Source: Wolfiporia cocos (lineage: Eukaryota; Basidiomycota; Agaricomycetes; Polyporales; Phaeolaceae). Taken from it: a stretch of 64,000 nt of DNA. Where the stretch lies: positions 1,240,001-1,304,000 of the forward strand of contig JACCLO010000010.1 of assembly GCA_029448655.1 (NCBI GenBank). The letters are read 5' to 3'. The notes beneath the pieces were generated by a model, which worked only from the letters and a program-made list of their open reading frames with translations, made no database searches and was not told the DNA's origin. How positions within the stretch are numbered: the stretch's first letter is position 1; every line of letters begins with the position of its first letter. Shown here piece after piece: positions 58,731-64,000 of this stretch. The position numbers were made by a program, and so were the translations under genes.

Positions 58731-60959
58731 TCTGTTTTTGCTTTTTTGATACCGATCTCAATTTCCTAGCTCTTGCTTCGCCGTGAGCATTCAGGAGAAT
58801 CTCTTTTATAATAGTTATACATGCGTCTGGAGTCGAACACCGGAGGCGCTCGTATCCAGATTGACTTTGGCAAACGCCGTCGTGTGGAAGTTCTGGCTGC
58901 AGCATTGAACAGTGAGATACAAATATGTACAGTGAATAACTAATATGTACCATCGAGTGCAGAAGGAGCCGTACTACAGCAACTAGAGCACTGACACCAC
59001 CGACCTTTAAGAAGCTATTCAGACGCTAGTGGTGTCCCATACGTCGCCCTCAAAGATGCTTATCAAAGAGATTTTAGGCTGTATCTCTAGCTTCGTCCCA
59101 TGCACCCAAGAAAGTCGATCCCCGCTGCCTGAGGACGTCCCAAACTCCATGAGCTTTTGAATAGATATCTCGCTCGAGACTCTGCTCCAGCGCGAGAAGG
59201 AATTCTTTGCTTTGGAGCGATAGATATTTAATGCATGTTACCGTGCTATGTAGCCTTCTCCTCGAGCAACGACGCCCTGGCAGGAGCAGCGAGCAGGGAT
59301 GCCACAGGTATTCATTTTTCTCCGAGCAATCTGTTACGCGGAAGGCGCTTCTTCTTGAGTTTGGTCACGCTATTCATAGTGGCAGTCACGCCGATCACAC
59401 GACAAGCGATCGATGCCACATTCGGCGCTTATGGGTTCGTTTATTCTGTCATTTTAAATTTTGTCGATACGCGCACTAGAATAGGCACACTTCCAGCCAA
59501 TATTGATCCGCGATAGAGCACTGCTTCCATCTCTCACAGCAGGATCTGAGCCTGTAACGACTACCAAGTTCAGAAATGGCTAGCACAAGATGGCGCATTG
59601 ACACACCTACTAGATATTCTTGTTCCAGAAAGGTTTATTACATGCATGTACATTACTTGCACATGCTCATACTCAGTCTTCATACCCCCAGATCATCTGC
59701 CGTGGCGAAAGAGGACCTTTCGCCCGATTCGACTATTGTATCCTACCCATTCTCTTCTGTCACCTCTGGAATATCGTCTCACGCAGTGGCACTACCTGTT
59801 GAACAGCATTGCTGCTGATTTCTATATCTTGTCTGAAGACAGCTAATTTGCTCATACATATGGATGTATTGGGAGTGGCTTATATACAGCCACCAGGTCT
59901 CCACCATGTCTGGTGCATTTTCCACCCTGTCGTTTCCAGAAGATATCCTCACGCCGCTGCATTTCACACACTCCGAGCTAGAGGCACTCCAAGGCACAAA
60001 CTGATACGGCGCCACGCTATCAGACAGACAACGAATACTGCACGCTAGAAGTCAACAATGTTGCAAGACTTCTCAGCCACAAATGCAACGTGGACAGTGT
60101 TGGTAGAGGATTGATACGACCGTAGTCCGTGGGGAAGACAGGAAAGCTGAAGGAGGAGGCCGCGATCATGCTGGAGCACTACCTTGATGGTGAGTCTACT
60201 GCGCCTATGCACTGAAGTACGCGCGCTGAGCATACATAAGATAGACCCAAGTCATACTCAATCACGTCACATGACCAAAATCTGTCACGCCGAGGCAAGT
60301 TTGACAGAGTGGGCAACTTGCATTTGACATAACAATGGTCAAAGACCATTTGAGTAAAATCTAAAACCTGAGATCTCTTGCAAACACAAAGGTTGAGGAT
60401 TCTCAGGTTTTCGATTTTTGATAAAGTGCATCAGTCCCTTCTTATGTGGCTATTTATGTGGCCGACCCGTCGAATTAGTCAGCATCGCACAATTTAGGAG
60501 GATGACATTATCCATCGAATATATGCCCAGACATACAGATTGTGTCTTCCAACATGTAGTCTCGAGAGACCATTGCTAAGAGCATACAATCCACAAAGCG
60601 AACATTCAAAGGTATGATATACTGCCTCGTTATATTGTGAGTTAATTGTTGACGTTTACATAAATTCTATGCGTTCGCAGATGTTTATGGATGCATACTG
60701 CAAGGGACTCTCTGGCTCCCAAGCAGCTTGGGCGGCGACCATGGTCGTAGAGTGACCCCAGAAGGTGTCTCGGCCAAGCTAGACAATGTAACATAGATTG
60801 AATCCTTTCATGCCCAGGACAGCACGTGTACTCTGTTTTTGTAATTTACATATCATGTAATAGACAAGTCCTGATCATGCCGGATTAGTCTGCGGCACGT
60901 GGATGTCACGGTGTGACACCCCCTGGTTGAGTATGACATGGGTCTATCTTACCGCAGAA
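58731..60959. other. Gene-poor region with faint transposon relics
   Basis: No intact gene. Around 60127-60180 the plus strand reads GKTGKLKEEAAIMLEHYLD before a GTGAGT, and around 60682-60755 it reads FMDAYCKGLSGSQAAWAATM. Both resemble short conserved segments of transposon-associated mushroom proteins, but they are isolated and no longer joined. 58900-60100 shows nothing I can support. Confidence 0.4.
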
Positions 60960-61132
60960 GTAGTCTCGATCAGACGCTCTACAGCGGTGTGGCTGCGCCA
61001 CGGACACAGCCGAGCGGAGATCGAAAAACCGAAGACAACGAACCGCCAGCGCGCTTTGTCTTCAGTTTTTCGATCTCCGCTCGGGTGCTCCCGAGTAGCA
61101 CGTGCGCTGGCAGAACGTCTGATCGAGACTAC
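60960..61132. repeat. Long imperfect hairpin, 173 bp
   Basis: Outer arms GTAGTCTCGATCAGACG (60960-60976) and its reverse complement (61116-61132); inner arms GAGCGGAGATCGAAAAAC (61012-61029) and its reverse complement (61065-61082), continued by GAAGACAA/TTGTCTTC. ACCGCAGAAG flanks both sides as a direct repeat (60951, 61131). Confidence 0.88.
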
Positions 61133-61164
61133 CGCAGAAGATGAATGTATGATGTATACCTATA

Positions 61165-61873
61165 CAGTTGACTATCTAGTAATGCATTAGCTAGTAATGC
61201 ATATTATCTCATAATGCATAGCCTGAGCTGGGGACCGAGATCGTCCCCAAGGTGTTATGCATATATTTCTGATATTGCATAATGCATGCCCGAAGTTGGG
61301 GTTATGCATTATTAGATTGGCTATATTTGGTAATTTAGTGCATGCATAGTGTAGTGTGACTCCGTCAGTTCTCCCTGTAGACTGTAGACGACCGGAAGCG
61401 CAAACCGCGCCCTGCAAAGAAGCCCTGTGCCCATCCTACTGCTAGGGAAAAGCTACCGAAAGCTACCAAAGAGCCTAGGTCTTCAGCAGTCAAGCCACCA
61501 AAATATGCACGAAGCAATCACACTCTTCATGACTGCTCTGTCCTCAGTTTGCAGAAGCTGAGGGTGTCTCGATACTTGTTCTCCAGCAGCAGTTGCGGAA
61601 GCTATGAGCTCATTTACATCACATTAACTTTGATTCACAAAAGCAGAGCACGCTAGATAGGTACTGGCAGGATAGTCTAGATGGTAATAGTTCGGCAAAC
61701 GTATAGTGGCACTCAATGCGATGTTGATGTGACAGAGCGTGACGTACCTGTGCGGGGAGGTCACGTATGATCACAATAAGTCACACTGCGTGACGGATTT
61801 GATCGCGCATAACACCTCATAATGCATAGCAAAATCCGGGGACCGACGGTATGCATTACTAGATAGTCAACTG
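61165..61873. mobile_element. Tc1/mariner-type MITE, 709 bp, TA target duplication
   Basis: Inverted ends CAGTTGACTATCTAGTAATG (61165) and its reverse complement ending CAACTG at 61873; TA on both sides (61163-61164, 61874-61875). Several subterminal repeats of the form ATAATGCAT with nearby GGGGAC occur at both ends. The interior has no transposase frame. Confidence 0.85.
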
Positions 61874-62098
61874 TACCTGATTAATCTAGCCTCAGCCGGG
61901 AAGTTGTAAATTTGATTAGTCTCATTCAATTCCCCGATATATGTGATATCACGTAGGTGTGGCACTCTATAAGCAGCCGTATTATGACATGCGTGGGAGG
62001 TAGAACAGCGCGCGAAGGCGTATATACGGCACCCTGGTTGCAGATCGAATCATGCATCAAGTCTTTGATTATACATCGGAGTGACTGAAATGTCTCTA

Positions 62099-63538
62099 CT
62101 ACATCTCGCACGGATATAGTCCTAGGTTGTACACTTTATTTGCATTCTCGAAGAATGCGCGCTTCACTATGCTCTTCGCTTGCGGTAGAGTTAACTCTCC
62201 GCGGCGAACGGATGCTTCGAGCACCTGCGATAGGGTATTCATGGAGCCGCGAATTCATAGCAGCAGGGTCTTACCTGATAAACGATTTCCCTGGCCTGCA
62301 AAGCCCCCAAGTAGTAGGACTCTGGCCAATAATGGCCGTCCGCTATTCAGAATGAATCTGTCAGCACCTGTACTTTCCCCAGATTGCTCAGAAACATGCG
62401 CACTTGACCACATTATCTTATTCGTTGGACACAGCTCAAGCACTTGCTTCACAATATCACGCTGGCCGTCCGCGCTCACGAATGGAAACACTTCCCCAAA
62501 GTCCAGGTACACATTCCTGTAGACCGCAGTAAGATACCCTGCCTCCTGCGTGAAGGGATAGGCAGAGTGCAGCAGCACAATCTTCGTTGAGGGGTATGCC
62601 TTGATGATTGGCTGCATCAGTGCGGGTGTTGACTTGGACAGGCATATGTCGTTGTCTCTGAGTCCGGTATGAAATTGGACTAGGACAATAGGCGATGTCA
62701 CATCTGCTCTTATGCAGGGAGGATCAATCACATACCTGGCTTTCCATACTGGCCAGCAATTCGCAGTGTCATATTGACTACACAGTCATTCAGCGCCTTG
62801 TCCGCGAGCCGCAGCGTCTTGAGCGACTCGTATCGCAGCACGATCGTCACAAGGGTCACTTCGATTTCTTGCCTGCCAGGGTTCACGGCGATGTCCGATA
62901 GCACGCGATAGACTTGAAGCCCGCGACCTCGGGATCCATGGCGCTAGTAGTAAGTTCAGCTGTAAGTCTGGTAACGAATTTGTTCGCCAGAGATGGGGCG
63001 TGCACGCCTTTTTCCGAAACAAGCCCCCGGGAGATCAGATCACGGAGGATGGTCTGCAAAATTGTAAGATCAATACTATTTGAAGTATCAGAGACTTAGG
63101 ACCTTCCTCCGCGAGCACCTCTACCCTCACGATTCTGCGCGTATGGGACTTGGTGAATTGATCATGCCACTGGTAGTCGTACATGAGGTCATTGCTCCCA
63201 AGCCCATCATCAATCAGGATGCACTGGATCCGAGTTGGGTCCATGCACATGCGGCACAGTTGACCATAACCTATGGCCTTACGCGCACGCTTGACATCCT
63301 CCCAGTCTGCTGTCGAGCTCAGGCCGAAGAGCTTCCCTAGCTGCGCCGTCGCTCGATAGCACGCCAGAGTGCAGACCGCATCCTCCACCAGGGCAGGCCC
63401 GCTTGCCTCCGAGATAAGACCCTCAAATGGAACTGCATCATGATGCTCAACCTTGAGCAAGGCATGCGCATGGTTGTCAATTGCGGGGTAGGTGAACACC
63501 GTCCGGTATAACTCTAGCAGTACTTGTTGTACTTCCAT
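62099..63538 (-). CDS. FluG-type amidohydrolase with apparent frameshift
   Basis: Metal-dependent hydrolase of the amidohydrolase-2 family, as in the N-terminal half of FluG and nodulin-like proteins. The start gives MEVQQVLLELYRTVFTYPAI, then the metal-binding DNHAHALL, GPALVEDAVCTLACYRATA and VKRARKAIGYGQLCRMCMDP. Intron-separated parts read DLISRGLVSEKGVHAPSLAN, SAMDPEVAGFKSIACYRT; then, after a one-frame slip near 62890, IAVNPGRQEIEVTLVTIVLR; then IVLVQFHTGLRDNDICLSKS, KIVLLHSAYPFTQEAGYLTA, VYRNVYLDFGEVFPFVSADG. The end NTLSQVLEASVRRGELTLPQ, SIVKRAFFENANKVYNLGL is the usual C-terminus; no glutamine-synthetase half follows. No splice site explains the slip, so it may be inactive. Confidence 0.78.
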
Positions 63539-64000
63539 ATTTCTGCGACAGCAGTCACGCTTCAGCGTTCAGCGCTCAACGAGTCCAAGTTTTTGATCCT
63601 GTTGGATGAGAGTGTATTGTGTCGTAGAGCGATGAGAAGACGAAACCTGGTGAAGACGTACTGAAGACGAAGGAGCGCCCAGCGCTCAGATCATTTCGAA
63701 TTTCGAGTGTGTAGGCGTTCGCAATTTATCGACCGACCGAGCGCTAAAGCTGAAGATAGCACATTGAGTTGTACTATAGCTAGCCGAGTGCTTCTTTTCT
63801 CAAAATCTTGCCCAAATGGGACTTGATTTCAGCATGTAATCCATTAGTCAGCTGGCTGAGGATGAATGACGCCACTGGAATGATTGGTAATCTGCTGAGG
63901 ACTGGCGAACCGACGGGCTGGCTTGATGGTTGACTGCCCGACTGATGGTGGGCAGTCAGAAAGGATGAGGGAATGGCGGAAAAGAATCTGAAATAATTCA
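63539..64000. other. Upstream of the amidohydrolase, to window end
   Basis: No gene recognised. The stretch has repeated GCTTCAGCG/AGCGCTCA motifs near 63560-63700 and GATGGTTGACTGCCCGACTG repeats near 63930. Confidence 0.5.

Overview
This window is fungal nuclear DNA, almost certainly from a basidiomycete of the Agaricomycetes. Most genes are cut by several short GT-AG introns of about 50-60 bp, often with a CTAAC-like branch site. There is one dispersed 5S rRNA gene, and the conserved proteins (Tah18, AP-1 beta, Rpo41, H2A.Z, PalI/SUR7, DUR3, HEM4) have the form seen in mushroom-forming fungi. I cannot name a genus.

Left part (1-10 kb): the 3' part of TAH18 is followed by three genes for small secreted double-psi beta-barrel (RlpA/barwin-like) proteins, the third convergent with a double-BTB protein gene. 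From 10.5 to 13.1 kb lies the beta subunit of the AP-1 clathrin adaptor. From 13.4 to 17 kb is a mosaic of broken pieces: an asteroid/XPG-type PIN gene with a frameshift, an AT-rich unknown gene, and two PRP8 pseudogene pieces in opposite orientations. A short-chain dehydrogenase follows, then about 4 kb of transposon remnants that include a MITE-like element sitting inside a reading frame.

Middle (22.7-34.4 kb): a PalI/SUR7 membrane protein, a small CsbD-like stress protein, 5S rRNA, the mitochondrial RNA polymerase RPO41, histone H2A.Z, and a head-to-head pair of ATP synthase genes (ATP14 and the inhibitor INH1) sharing 126 bp.

35-50 kb: two paralogous aldo-keto reductase genes flank a transposon-rich island of about 6.5 kb. 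That island holds a roughly 3-kb fold-back inverted-repeat element with a second inverted-repeat element nested in one arm. Relics of local duplication (a dead INH1 copy, a duplicated promoter plus first exon) sit beside the first reductase. Then come the mitochondrial citrate carrier and a second BTB + barrel-protein pair, which is an inverted copy of the pair at 7.5-9.8 kb.

Right part (51-64 kb): urea transporter DUR3, uroporphyrinogen-III synthase HEM4, an integrase-type zinc-finger protein, tRNA-Arg(ACG), a long hairpin, a TA-flanked MITE, and a FluG-type amidohydrolase with an apparent frameshift.

The housekeeping genes lean towards mitochondrial function (RPO41, ATP14, INH1, CTP1; HEM4 feeds heme synthesis; Tah18 supplies electrons for cytosolic Fe-S assembly). 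No biosynthetic gene cluster is visible. The most distinctive biology is local: repeated duplication of a secreted-protein/BTB pair and of the reductase locus, and capture and breakage of gene pieces in the repeat-rich zones. All exon boundaries were read by eye from splice consensus and protein conservation.
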